DNA from: Gossypium raimondii | Taxonomy: Eukaryota > Streptophyta > Magnoliopsida > Malvales > Malvaceae | Assembly (NCBI RefSeq): GCF_025698545.1 | Contig: NC_068571.1 | Location: 41,883,733-41,947,732, forward strand | Reading direction: 5' to 3' | Length of the DNA: 64,000 bases | Part shown: positions 1 through 11,166 of the stretch, in pieces | Layout: each line of letters opens with the position of its first letter | Numbering within the stretch: the stretch's first letter is position 1 | The notes under the pieces: generated by a model | What the model was told of the DNA's origin: nothing | Databases searched by the model: none | The model's input: only the letters and a program-made list of their open reading frames with translations | Position numbers and translations under genes: made by a program

Positions 1-846
1 TAAAATTTAGAAAATATAATAACTAAAACAAATCAATTCAAAAATTTTATAAATTAAACTCATGCCTTAAGCATACAAGGCTAAAAAATCAGTTGAAATG
101 ATTAGTCAACGGATGAACTATGATGATAAATTTTGATTGAATCGCGTACATCAACTATAGATTGCATGATTCTTAATCATCAGTACAAACTGATGAGAAG
201 GTAACAGATGTCCAATATGTACTTAAAAATAATTATTCCAGATATTATTTTTAAAAACTCTACAAATGAATTAAGGATATAATTTGAACTAATGTCCCAA
301 GGTCAATTTAATTGACAACCATAAAAATCAAAATTAATGTGTTACAATAAAAAAATATTTTAATCATTTTTAAATATTTTAGAACTAAATAAAATTGACA
401 AAATTAAACTTAAAAGCAAAATTTTGATTTTTAAAAAAAATTGAAATATTAACCCAATAAAAAAGTATACAAATACCAACAAGTATTAAATGTAATGATA
501 AGAGATATTACACTATCAAAGAAATATTGCAAATTTGAACTTTAAAAACGATATTACAAGGAAAAATAACCATTAACTGGGAAAAAAAAAACACAAGATA
601 GTCCAACTTCCAACAACATTTCATTGATCAAATTATAAACCAAGAAAAGCAAGGAGAAGCAGGAGCCATATAAAAGCAGAGCTAAATTTGTGAATTCGAA
701 GCTTACAACACGTTAAGAAAATTTTGCAATATATTAACCAAACATTCCATAAACATAAATTTCAAAGTGCAAAAATCCTAATTATACAAACAAGCAATAT
801 GTCCTTCAAGCATCACTGTATTAAGTATAAAGTAATATTTCATAGA
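1..846. other. AT-rich 3' flank of ceQORH copy A
   Basis: No gene is visible. From about position 190 onward the sequence resembles, with many differences, the 3' flanks of copies B (from about 6785) and C (from about 11167). All share the 'aaggtaa(c/t)agat' start, an AT-rich middle and the 'catagattaaggctccacaatg' context at the stop codon. The older duplication that separated A from B/C therefore included this downstream flank. The short open frames here are antisense shadows of the last exon. Confidence 0.5.
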
Positions 847-3800
847 TTAAGGCTCCACAATGATCTTACCAGTGGCATGGCCATCAATGCTCTTAGCCCA
901 TGCTTCTTCAGCCTTACTTAAGGGATGCTTTGAATCAATTACCGTCTTAAGCTTCTTCTCTTTCACTAAGTTAATTAGATATTCGAGGTTCTCCTTCTTA
1001 GGTGACAATAGCAGTGGTACCAGGTTCTTCTTTGAGAAGGTAAGCTTTTTCATAGCAAAAGTTAGCAGAGCACTAGGACCTGGGGTTATATCGATTACCT
1101 TCCCGTTTGAACTTAGATTAGGTTCAAAGGTAGACCAAGGAATGCCCATTGCACAGTGGATCACTGCATCATATTTGCGACCCGAAGGGCTTTTTAGAGC
1201 TGCACCGTCGGGAGTTTTGTAGTCAAGAACCTCATCTGCTCCGAGGCTTTTGACGAAATCCAGATTGCGAGCCCCACAAGTGGCTGTCACATGGGTGTTT
1301 CCAAGCTTTGCTAGTTGAACTGCATATTGACCTACACCACCTGAAGCAGCAGTAATCAAGAGGTTTACTTGCTGGCCACTTCCATCAAGCTTGACCCCAG
1401 CCGACTGTGTGAGTGCCTGGTGAGCTGTAAGACCAGCAACAGGCAAACCTGCACCTTCAGCAGCTGATACTTCTGGTGGCCTTGCAACAGTCAGATTCTC
1501 CTTAGCCACAGCATATTCAGCTAGTCCACCTCCAGTCTATCATTGCAAATAATTCATAATAGAAGATAGCATAGCAATCGACATAACTGATTCATTGATA
1601 ATACGAATAGAAGATGAATTCACTGAACCACTGGCCTGCAGTAATGATATCTAGGTTTCTCTCAGCCAAATGGCCACATGATGAGACTAAAATCACTACC
1701 TCAGAAATGATATCCACATAGATAGTTTTTGCATTCTAAACACGATACGACTCGATATGAAAAGTAGCAGTAATAAGATCTGGGGTCTCAGGATAATCCT
1801 ATAGTTGTAATAAGGCCAGTGAAACATTGAATATACTATATTTCTCTAGCATCACTATCAATACAAGCAAAATAAAGAAAGCCAAAAGCTTTCAGGATTT
1901 CAAATTCTGGGGATGACAGCTTTAATTTACTTTGATTAATCTAATCAGGCAAGCAGGCCAATGCTAACCAGTTCTCATAACTAGAGCTAATCAAGATCAC
2001 TCATTGGAAGATCAACATGGTTTATTTAGAACAAAAAGTGTAGAACCAGTCCATAAAAATCCTTTTTATGGGGCTACAATTTACGTTGTTCTGTCATTGT
2101 TGGATTCTGAAGTTGATTTTTTGGCCATAAGAAGATCCATATTTTACCTCAAGAATTGTTGCCTAAAGTCCTACCAAGCTCGGTGCCCAATTAATTGCTT
2201 GAGCTAGTACCAAAAACACAAATATCATTAACAATTTTTCAAATTGTGATCTATTAAGCTAGTAAAATGCTGGTGATTCTTCCACTCTTCATGAAGAAAT
2301 CTCCTTTCTGATTGTTCTCAGAATGATTAATGACATGCCAGTTGAGAGCCTAAGGGCCAGAGCTTTTATGCTGATTATTTTTTCAGGTGGGGGGTGGGGG
2401 GTGGGGGGAAGGATTAAGAATGAGAATGAGAACTTACAAAATGATGGAGCATAGACACAACTTTATCCCCAGCTTTGTAATTTGTGACTCCCGGTCCAAC
2501 TTTTACGACTTCTCCCGCTACATCAGTAGCTGCACATGAAAAAAATATCTTTGACCAATGCTTAAAATGCGGCAATCCAAATATAGACAGAGAGAAAACT
2601 ACAAAGCTTACTGATGATGGGTTCTTTAATATAATTTGCAAATGGTATATAGGCAACTTTCGTTTGAGATATCAAATCTTCCATGACAATAGGATGCCAA
2701 AAATTAACATCAAATAACCATAACTGCTTAAACTAAGAGACCTACCAACCAGCCTATTATTATGTTGGTTAATTATAGAAAAAGATATGCCTTAACAAAT
2801 AGACAAATTCTGTCCTTTAATAAAAACTTGAGTTAACAAATGCACATTTCTTCCATCAATTGTTACTACTAAAGCAAACTTCACAATGTAAATCGAAGCA
2901 AATTAGATTCCAAGTTGAATACTGCTTGGGAATTTGACATGGTACTACAACAAACCCAGATATTGAAGACTGATGTAACTTGAGATACTTAACAGATAGT
3001 GTAAATTAAACACAAATACCACTAACCAAGTAAAAAAAAAGAGTCTCGATAATATTTCAAGACCAAAACAGTCGTGAAAGGATGACAAATAAACTACCAG
3101 GTATGTAGGGGAATTTTCTAGGTAAAAATGGGCGCAGCATCCCTTTCTGTATTTTCCAGTCAACCGGGTTTAGACTAGTTGCCTCCAGTTTAAGCAAAAT
3201 TTCACCTTTATTTGGAGTGGGGATCGGAACTTCAACATGCTGTAACAAGCACAAAAAAATTCAAAGCTGTTATGACATGAAGTCGCTGGCTATTAGTTTT
3301 TCAAGTTTATATCAAGCAAGTCCATATAAAAAATTTAAACACTCAACTTCACTGTCAAGTATCAGCCTCAGTCTCAGATCTCTTCAAATGAGCAAATCCT
3401 TAATTTACTCCCATTCCAGAAAATTCCACTATCCTACTGCCTCGCAGCACTCATTCAAATTATCTATATGCTTTCAATCACAAACTTAACAAATAAAATT
3501 TTGAATCCGACGATAAAATGGCTCAACATTTAACTATCAAGCCATCCTCTCAATCTCAGATCCTTTTTTTGAAATTTTAATTCCGAATAGCAAATCCCTA
3601 GTTCATTCCCGTTCCAGAAAATTCCACTTCCATAGTAACTCACGGCACTCACTGAAATCATCTTCATGCTTTTCAATCACAAATTTAACTGATAGTATTT
3701 TGAATCCAAAGAGCAAACTTAGATCAATATAAACACTATATTAACAACCTTAATTGAAATCTTCACTTAAAAAACGAATTAATATCTCAACTAAACAAAA

Positions 3801-3929
3801 TTATATATGCGACAAAACACTACGGAAAGCAAAATAAATCATCATAAGAAAGTAGATATTTACCTTCAAACCAGCAGCGCCTCCGCCGTAGCTGTTATAT
3901 TGTAAAGCATGCATAAGATTTTCAGCCAT
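847..3929 (-). CDS. CEQORH: Quinone-oxidoreductase homolog, copy A (ceQORH-like, MDR family)
   Basis: Four exons read on minus: 3929-3864, 3239-3098, 2529-2438 and 1536-847. They join in frame with GT-AG introns to give 329 aa, the length expected for the Arabidopsis ceQORH protein (At4g13010). The start is the ATG before AENLMHALQYNSYGGG; a second in-frame ATG lies three codons upstream. Residues 23-100 form the GroES-like fold, with VEVPIPTPNKGEIL and GDKVV. A Rossmann NADPH-binding segment carries AASGGVG at about residues 163-169. The C-terminus is GHATGKIIVEP. This family reduces quinones or reactive carbonyls with NADPH; the Arabidopsis and spinach proteins sit at the inner chloroplast envelope and lack a cleavable transit peptide. 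No catalytic-zinc motif is seen, as expected for QOR-type members. Copy A is the most diverged of the three. Its third intron is 901 bp, against about 150 bp in B and C. Confidence 0.9.
1605..2345. other. About 740 bp present only in intron 3 of copy A
   Basis: Intron 3 of copies B and C runs directly from 'ataatacga' to 'gagactacagggccgg'. In copy A the matching flanks, 'ataatacga' near 1600 and 'gagcctaagggccagag' near 2346, are separated by about 740 bp. No terminal repeats or clear target duplication are visible. It could be an insertion in A or a deletion inherited by B and C. Confidence 0.5.
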
Positions 3930-4375
3930 TTTTTTCATTAAAAGAGATAAAATCGAAGTTTTTTTTGTTTTTTTTTTTTTGAAGGAAAAATGAAGTTCAG
4001 AGAATGGCGGAGGATACCGTAGGTGGAGATTTGTATTGTTAACTGCTAGCCATAACCATTTAAACAAATGGGACCACATTGTTGAGTTGACGGATATACC
4101 CTCGATGATTTTGCAAGAAATCTCTCGAAATGTTTAATTTGGTAGGTTGGAAAATAATTATCTATTATCTGTTACCATATTTAAGTCTCTAATATACTAT
4201 AAACTCGGGAGTGGAGTTGATAAAGTTTTAGCTTGATGGATATAAACATTATTATTAATACAAGAGAATGTAAGTTCGAGTACGCTAACACACGTTATCC
4301 TCTTATTTATGGATTGAGGAAAGACTTAGGAGTGAATATATCATCTATCTATTTTTTATTACTCCACTATTTTAT

Positions 4376-5784
4376 GATAACATGTTAATTTGTATGACAT
4401 TTTGTCTTTAATTCAGTTTATTTCTGAATTGATCCTTGTTAAATTAGTGTTTTTATGTTTTAATCTTATCAGGGATGCAATTGGAACGCTAAGAGAAAAA
4501 AACGAGCAGAAAAGGACCAAATTAAAACACAATTAATGAAATGAGGCTGAATCAAAAATGTGGAGAAAGCCAATGGCTCATCAAATTTTTTTAACTTTGT
4601 AAAAGCCAAAAACAGAAAAAATCTTATTTTATTTTTTATTTAATTTTAATTATATGTTGAAGTAGTTAAAGCCAAAATTAATAAATACTATGGCTTTAAT
4701 GTACTTAGAAAAGACACATTTAATTTCACATTTTGATTTCAATTTGGAATTGAATAGAATTGTTTTCTTTTCTCAAATTTGGTGCGTAACATTCTGTTAA
4801 TTACTTCATTTCCAATTCTTTGTTCTTTCAAAATTTGTCTAATTGTCCTCCAAGTCCTTTCCTTTCCCAATTTCCACCATCTTTCATTCAAATCCAATCA
4901 TAGCCAACCAAAACATGATTAAATCCATGCTTCACTAAATTCCATCTTAGCTTTAGGTCGGTGTTCTTTCTGGTTGGGAATCGTGAGATACGTATCCGTA
5001 CTAAAAATCTTTCTAATCGGTATTCACATTTTTCCTAACTATCGGGATTGACAACTCATCCCTTAAAGTTAACTCGATTTCAAGTCAAAAAGTGCACGTT
5101 GGGTTGGAGTCATGTTTGCTGACAATTGGAGAAACGAGTCGGCCGTGCTGTATTCGAATCTTCGAGAACAAGTCAAGGAAGAAGTGATCGGGTTTAAACG
5201 ATCCACGCGGTTGAGGCCGTTAATTCGAGTTGGGTTCTTCAGAGCGCAAGGCCGCTGGAATCTTGAATCGGGAACACGTGTATTCGATTAGATAATCGGT
5301 AAGGGTTGGTTTGCAGGTCGTACCGGGACTAGCTACAATAGGAAGAATTGGTGGTTAGGATGTTCTTAACTGCTATAACCAGCTTATTATTTGGAGGAGA
5401 AAATTAATTTTCAATGATCGATTAAAAAATCCGGAGTCCACCGAGTCTAGGGCTAAGGCTTATTTATCTTTGATTACCAAATCCGAGTTTAATTTCTAAT
5501 TTAATTTCTAATTTATTTAATTTTTTATTTATGCTATTTCAATTATTTAGTTTCTAAACATTTCAAAACTCCCTGATTTATTTGTTTATTTTTCAGCTGG
5601 CCCGTTTGGAGTCGTGGGCATGACTTTTGCCACTACTTTCAATACGACAAAAATTATGATCACAAGTTAAATATGGAAGTTGATTATAACATCCAATCCT
5701 TGTAGACTCAGCCCTACTACCACTCTTTACTACTATTTAGAGTTATTTTGTAGGAATTATTTTTGATGGGTTCGACACCCATCA
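4376..5784 (+). repeat. Solo LTR, Athila-like, between ceQORH copies A and B
   Basis: The 1,409-bp segment begins TGATAACATG and ends GACACCCATCA. The same 3' end closes the Athila-like LTRs further along the window when those are read in their sense direction. An internal 'atcagggatgcaattgg' resembles their 'cctgtataaa/ggggtgcaattt' region. Flanks are 'tttta' (4371-4375) and 'attta' (5785-5789), four of five matching, consistent with an old 5-bp target duplication. There is no internal coding domain, so it is most simply a solo LTR left by recombination. Confidence 0.6.
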
Positions 5785-6083
5785 ATTTAAAGAGTGTATT
5801 TATCAAAATTTATTATTTTAATTAGTAATAGAAATAATTTTAAGGGTAATTTTATTTTTTTATATAAAATGTAGAAAAATAGATAGACATAATGAGACAT
5901 CAACGTAAAATATGATGTTTTTAATTTTCTAACTCCATTTTTGTTATCATATCAAATTTTTTCATTTTTTTAAATTTGTTACATGCATTTTCACCCATAT
6001 TATATGTGTGACAAAATTTAATAGTTTTTAATAGTTTAGATTAATTTTCATTATTAACTTTTGTACTAGGTATAAGTTGTGTG

Positions 6084-6524
6084 TTTAGTTTCTATACTTT
6101 AATTTAGTTAAATTTAAACATGTATTTTTCAAAATCTTAACTAAATGGTAACTATTAGATTTAATATGTTATACTATTTTCAAAATATTATGCAGCAAAT
6201 ATATTATGTACATGTTAACTTATTATTTTAACATGCTACTCACAAAAGAATCAATTCTTGGATTTAGCAGTTGTTATTTGTGTCAAGATTGAAATTTTGA
6301 ATTTTGAAAAATATAAGGATTAACAATAATCGAATAGGAGCTTATGGGCTAAATTTAAAACATTACGCAAAATATATAACTAATAGTAGATTTTAACCAA
6401 AACAAATTTAGTTGCTACCATTTGGGTTCTGGCTAAAGTTTTAAAACTTGGAAAGTACTTAAAATTGACCAATTCAAAAAGTTCATGGATTAAAATTTAC
6501 CAAATTGAAGTATAGAGATTAAGG
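6084..6524. repeat. MITE with long imperfect inverted ends
   Basis: The left arm ('ttagtttctatactttaatt...') matches the reverse complement of the right arm ('...aaattgaagtatagagattaa') over roughly 70-100 bp with mismatches, enclosing an AT-rich core with no coding potential. This fits a non-autonomous DNA transposon, but no target duplication was identified. Confidence 0.5.
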
Positions 6525-6610
6525 TGCGTTTACCTACAGTTAGTGTAAAAACAGCAGTAGTAGTAAGATTTGATACGGTAATATGAGACCAAAAAAAAGC
6601 CAAACGCACC
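6523..6610. repeat. Very short (88 bp) foldback element
   Basis: Perfect 9-bp inverted ends, GGTGCGTTT and AAACGCACC, bound an 88-bp segment. The size and ends resemble tiny hAT-type MITEs of plants. The flanking 8 bp match only partly, so the superfamily is uncertain. Confidence 0.4.
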
Positions 6611-6784
6611 GTACTAAAAAAAACTTCCATCCAAAAGGATCCTAAATCTATAACTTACGCATAATATATAGACTAATAATAGATTTAACCAATAAATTAT
6701 CATCGTGAAGGTTAAAGAAATCAAATTGAAAAGATAATTCAGTTGGTGTGATAAGCAAGATTCCCCTTCATCGGTTCAAACAGT

Positions 6785-9700
6785 AAAGAAGGTAATAGAT
6801 ATACAGATATGTTCGCAAGGTTTAGAAAAAATATTTCAAAGGAAAATTATTCCATACATTATTTGTGAAGTACGTTGAGGATATTATTTGGACTGATGAA
6901 TAAATTGATGTTATAAGTTAATCAAAGGTCAATATAATTGAAAATGATAAAAAAATAATGGGTAATTATTTGATACATCGCGAATGAAATTTTTATACTT
7001 TACAAGTGGGTTAAGGTGCGATAAGTGTCACACTTATTTATATAATTAATTTTTTTATTTTTACTACATCCTATAAAAATTAAAATCAATGTGTTACAAT
7101 AAATAATTGAAAAAGTAATTTAATAAATTTTAAATATTTTTAACAAAATATAATTCATAAAATATTTGCTCAATAAACTTTCAAATATAATATATAATAG
7201 ATATTATTAACAAGATATTTAATTTATAAGTAAAACTTTAATTTTAAAAATTTCAAAATATGCAACCAATGAAAAGCTATACAAATTTCAACAAGTATTT
7301 TTAATCTTAAAATCGACATTATTAGAAAAAAGGCTATTAACTCGAACATAAATTATAAAATAGACATGAAAAAAATACATATAAGTCCGAAGGAAAAGTA
7401 AGAAACACATAAAACAAGAGCTAAATTTGTGAAAACAAAGCTTATAACACATTAAGAAAATTTTGCAATGTCATCCAATGTGTATATTAACCATACATTT
7501 CATACACATAATTTTTAAAATACACAAATCCCAATTATACACACAAGCAGCATGACCTCCAACTCCAAGCATCACTGTAGTAAGTAAAAAGTAATATTTC
7601 ATAGATTAAGGCTCCACAATGATCTTACCAGTGGCATGCCCATCAATGCTCTTAGCCCATGCTTCCTCAGCCTTACTTAGGGGATACTTTGAATCGATTA
7701 CCGTCTTAAGCTTCCCGCCTTTCACTAAGTTAACCAGATAATCGAGGTTCTCCTTTTTAGGTGACAATTGCAGTGGTTCCAGCTTCTTCTTTGAGAAGGT
7801 AAGCTTTTTCACAGCACAAGTTAGGAAAGCACTAAGACCGGGGGTTATGTCGATTACCTTCCCGTTTGAACTTAGATTAGGTTCAAAGGTAGACCAAGGA
7901 ATACCAGAAGCACAGTGGATCACTACATTGTATTTGCGACCGGAAGGGCTTTTCAGAGCTGCACCGTCGGGAGTTTTGTAGTCAAGAACCTCGTCTGCTC
8001 CGAGGCTTTTGACAAAATCCAGATTACGAGCCCCACAAGTGGCTGTTACAAATGTGTTTCCAAGCTTTGCTAGTTGAACTGCGTAATGACCTACACCACC
8101 TGAAGCAGCAGTAATCAAGAGGTTTAATTGCTGGCCACTTCCGTCAAGCTTGACCCCAGCCCCATGGGTGACTGCTTGGTGAGCTGTGAGACCAGCCATG
8201 GGTAAACCAGCAGCTTCGGTAACTGATATTTCTGGTGGCCTTGCAACTGTCATATTCTCCTTAGCCACAGCATATTCAGCTAGTCCACCTCCAGTCTATC
8301 ATTGCATATATAATTCATATTAGAAGATGGCCATAGCAATCTACATAATTGATATTGATTCGTTTATAATACGAGACTACAGGGCCGGACTTTTTATGCT
8401 TTTTTTTTTTTTGGGGGCGGGCATTAAGAATGAGAATGAGAACTTACCAAATGATCAAGAAGAGATACAACTTTATCCCCAACTTTGTAATTTGTGACTC
8501 CTGGTCCAACCTTTACGACTTCTCCGGCTACATCACTTGCTGCACAAGAAAATAAAAATCTTTTACCGATGATTAAAATGCGGCGATCCAAATATCAACA
8601 GAGAGAAAACTACAAATCTTACTGAAGACAGGTTCTTTAATATGACTTGCAAATGGTATATAGCTAGACAACTTTCATTTGAGATATCAAATCTTCACGT
8701 TTTAAAAGCATTAGCTCTATGACAATAGGATGCCAAAAATTACCATCAAATAACCACAAGTGCTTAAACTAAGAGACCTACAAACCAGTCTATTATTTTT
8801 TTGGTTAATTATAAAAGAAGGATATGCCTTAACAACTAGACAAATTCTGTCCTTTAATGACAATAGACACATTTTTTCCCATCAATGGTTGCAACTAAAG
8901 CAAACTCCACAAATGTAAACCATCAGTTCAACCAGTCTGTACCGGTTCAAAGCCATTCTCCGGACCGGTACCTCTACTGGTCTGGTTCAAACATCGATAA
9001 AAAGTCTCGAGAATATATAAACTACCAGGTATGAAGGGGAATTTTCTAGGTAAAAGTGGGCGCAGCATCCCTTTCTGTATTTTCCAGTCAGCTGGGTTTA
9101 GACTAATTGCCTCCAGTTTAAGCAAAATTTCACCTTTATTTGGAGTTGGGATCGGAACTTCAACATGCTGTAAAAAGCACAAAAATTCACAGCGTTATAA
9201 AATCAAGTCCCTGCCGATTATTTTTTCCAGTTTATATCAAGCAGGTCTATATAAAAAATTTAAACACTTCACTGTAAAGTATCAACCTCTCCGTCTCAGC
9301 AAATCTTTAATTTACTTCAATTCCAGAAAATTCCACTATCCTAGTGCTTAGCGGCACTCATTCAAATTATCTATATGCTTTCAATCACAAATTTAACTAA
9401 TAAAAATTTGAATCCGACGATAAAATGGGTCAACACTTAACTTCTCCATCAAGTCAACCTCTCTCAATCTCAGATCCTTTTTGTGAAATTTTAATTCCGA
9501 ATACCAAATCCCTAGTTCATTTCCCTTCCAGAAAATTCCACTTCCTTAGTAGCTCACGGCACGCGTTGGAATCATCTTCATGCTTTCTTCAATCACAAAT
9601 TTAACTAATAGAATTTTGAATCCGAAGAACAAACTTAGATCAATATAAACACTAGATTAACAACCTTAATTAATTGAAATCTCCGCTTAAAAGACGAATT

Positions 9701-11166
9701 AATATCTCAACCAAACAAAATTATATGAAGAAAAACAGTACAAAAAAAGAAAAAGAAAAGCAAAATAAATCATCGTAATGAAGTAGATTTTTACCTTCAA
9801 AGCAGCAGCGCCTCCGCCATAGCTGTTATACTGTAAAGCATGCATAAGATTTTCAGCCATTTTTTTCACTAAAAGAGATCAAATCGAAGCTTTATGTTGA
9901 AGGAAAATTGAAGTTCAGAGAATGGGGTTTGGATACCGTAGGTGGGATTTGTATTATTTAGTTTTTGTCAGCCAAAGGTTTGAATTAATGTTTGAATGTT
10001 AAGGTGATAGGAGAAGTTGAATCTATGATAATCTATGATATGTAGTTCCTTTCCTGATAAAAATTTCTCAACCAAATGCTCAGTCAAAGTGTTTCTCCAA
10101 TCATGTGGTCTGTTTATAGGAGTCGAGCACACTTCATCTTTAACTGATTACCTTTTTAGAAGGAAAAGATTAATACTATTACCAATGATGAATATTATGA
10201 TTTTGAAAAAATTTATTGATTCGTTAAAATCCAACAACTTTGTTATTCTATACAAAATTGATCTCAATCATGGCAAACGTCAACTTGTCCGATGAGAAAC
10301 CATATTATACAAACCAAAATTGTATGCTTTTAATATGGTTATTGATCATACCATTCTGATTCTAAACCCGTATCAAATAGTTTATATTCGATTTGGGTCA
10401 AATTTTTAGTGTGTTTCAACTTGTTTTGGTTAATATTGACTTGTACTGATTGGTACAAAATTTTGGTAGGAGGGAGAAAAAAGCGAGCAATAGCCAGCCC
10501 GAAAGCTGGCATCGCCGTTGGGCAAAATAAAATATAAGAAGCAAATGACTTGAAGAAAAAAAACCATATGTGAAAAATATTTAAAAACATCAATAAACTC
10601 AAAATGGTACATCAAAAATGTCGATATCAATATGTACCTATACCAAGAAAGTGATACACTGAACTTTTTGCATCCTCTTACTTGTAAATGTGGCCATTTT
10701 CATTAATGAGAAAAGTAAATTATATCAATTGATTAGTTCAGGTTGGTATTAAATTGGGTAAATTTTGAGTTTGACTCATTTCAATTTTTGAGGTTGTTTA
10801 GGCTATTTTGAGTTTTGTAGTTTTGTATTCATGTCGTTTCGAAATCAAATTATTTTATAGTTAAATCTATTTGAGTCTAGATAATTTCAATTTGAATTAA
10901 ATAAATTTGAATCATTTAATATTTAGGTTAAATTTTAAATTTGACATGAGAAGATAACCACTTGTTTTCTTTGTTAGCGAAAATTTATATTTAGGAGAAC
11001 TAATATATAAAAATTTTATAGTTTTTAAAGAAAAATTATAATTTAGAAAAATACGAAACTCAAGAGGCATAAAAGGAACACATTTGAACATAACTTTTGG
11101 TTTTTAGACACAAAATTGTTAGTATTTTACGCAAAAAAAAAAATGCCAAAAACAAGCAGGCCATTA
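6785..11166. repeat. Tandem duplicated unit 1 (contains ceQORH copy B)
   Basis: This roughly 4.38-kb unit repeats, with small indels, as the segment that starts at 11167 and ends near 27045 once inserted transposons are discounted. The start 'aagaaggtaatagatatacag' (6785) equals 'aagaagataacaaatatacag' (11167). The end 'ttatttattaacctta' (about 11166) equals 'ttatttattaacctta' (about 27045). The coding exons, introns, promoter and about 1 kb of 5' spacer are all included. Confidence 0.8.
7606..9860 (-). CDS. CEQORH: Quinone-oxidoreductase homolog, copy B (ceQORH-like)
   Basis: The exons on minus are 9860-9795, 9167-9026, 8539-8448 and 8295-7606 (66, 142, 92 and 690 nt). They join in frame to 329 aa with GT-AG introns. 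Exon sizes are identical to copy A, and sequence is closest to copy C. AASGGVGHYAVQ marks the NADPH-binding fold; copy A has GVGQYAVQ. The GroES-like half ends in GDKVVSLLDHL. Copy B alone has FVTATCGARN where A and C have HVTATCGARN. Intron 2 holds a small 'accggttcaaagcca...gaccggtacc' insert that copy C shares and copy A lacks, so it entered before the B/C split. The promoter flank is shared with copy C. Function is as for copy A. There is no sign of pseudogenisation. Confidence 0.9.

Noticed and set aside
860..1222. Plus-strand open frame of 120 codons
   Set aside because: It is antisense to the last exon of ceQORH copy A and has no recognisable domain of its own.
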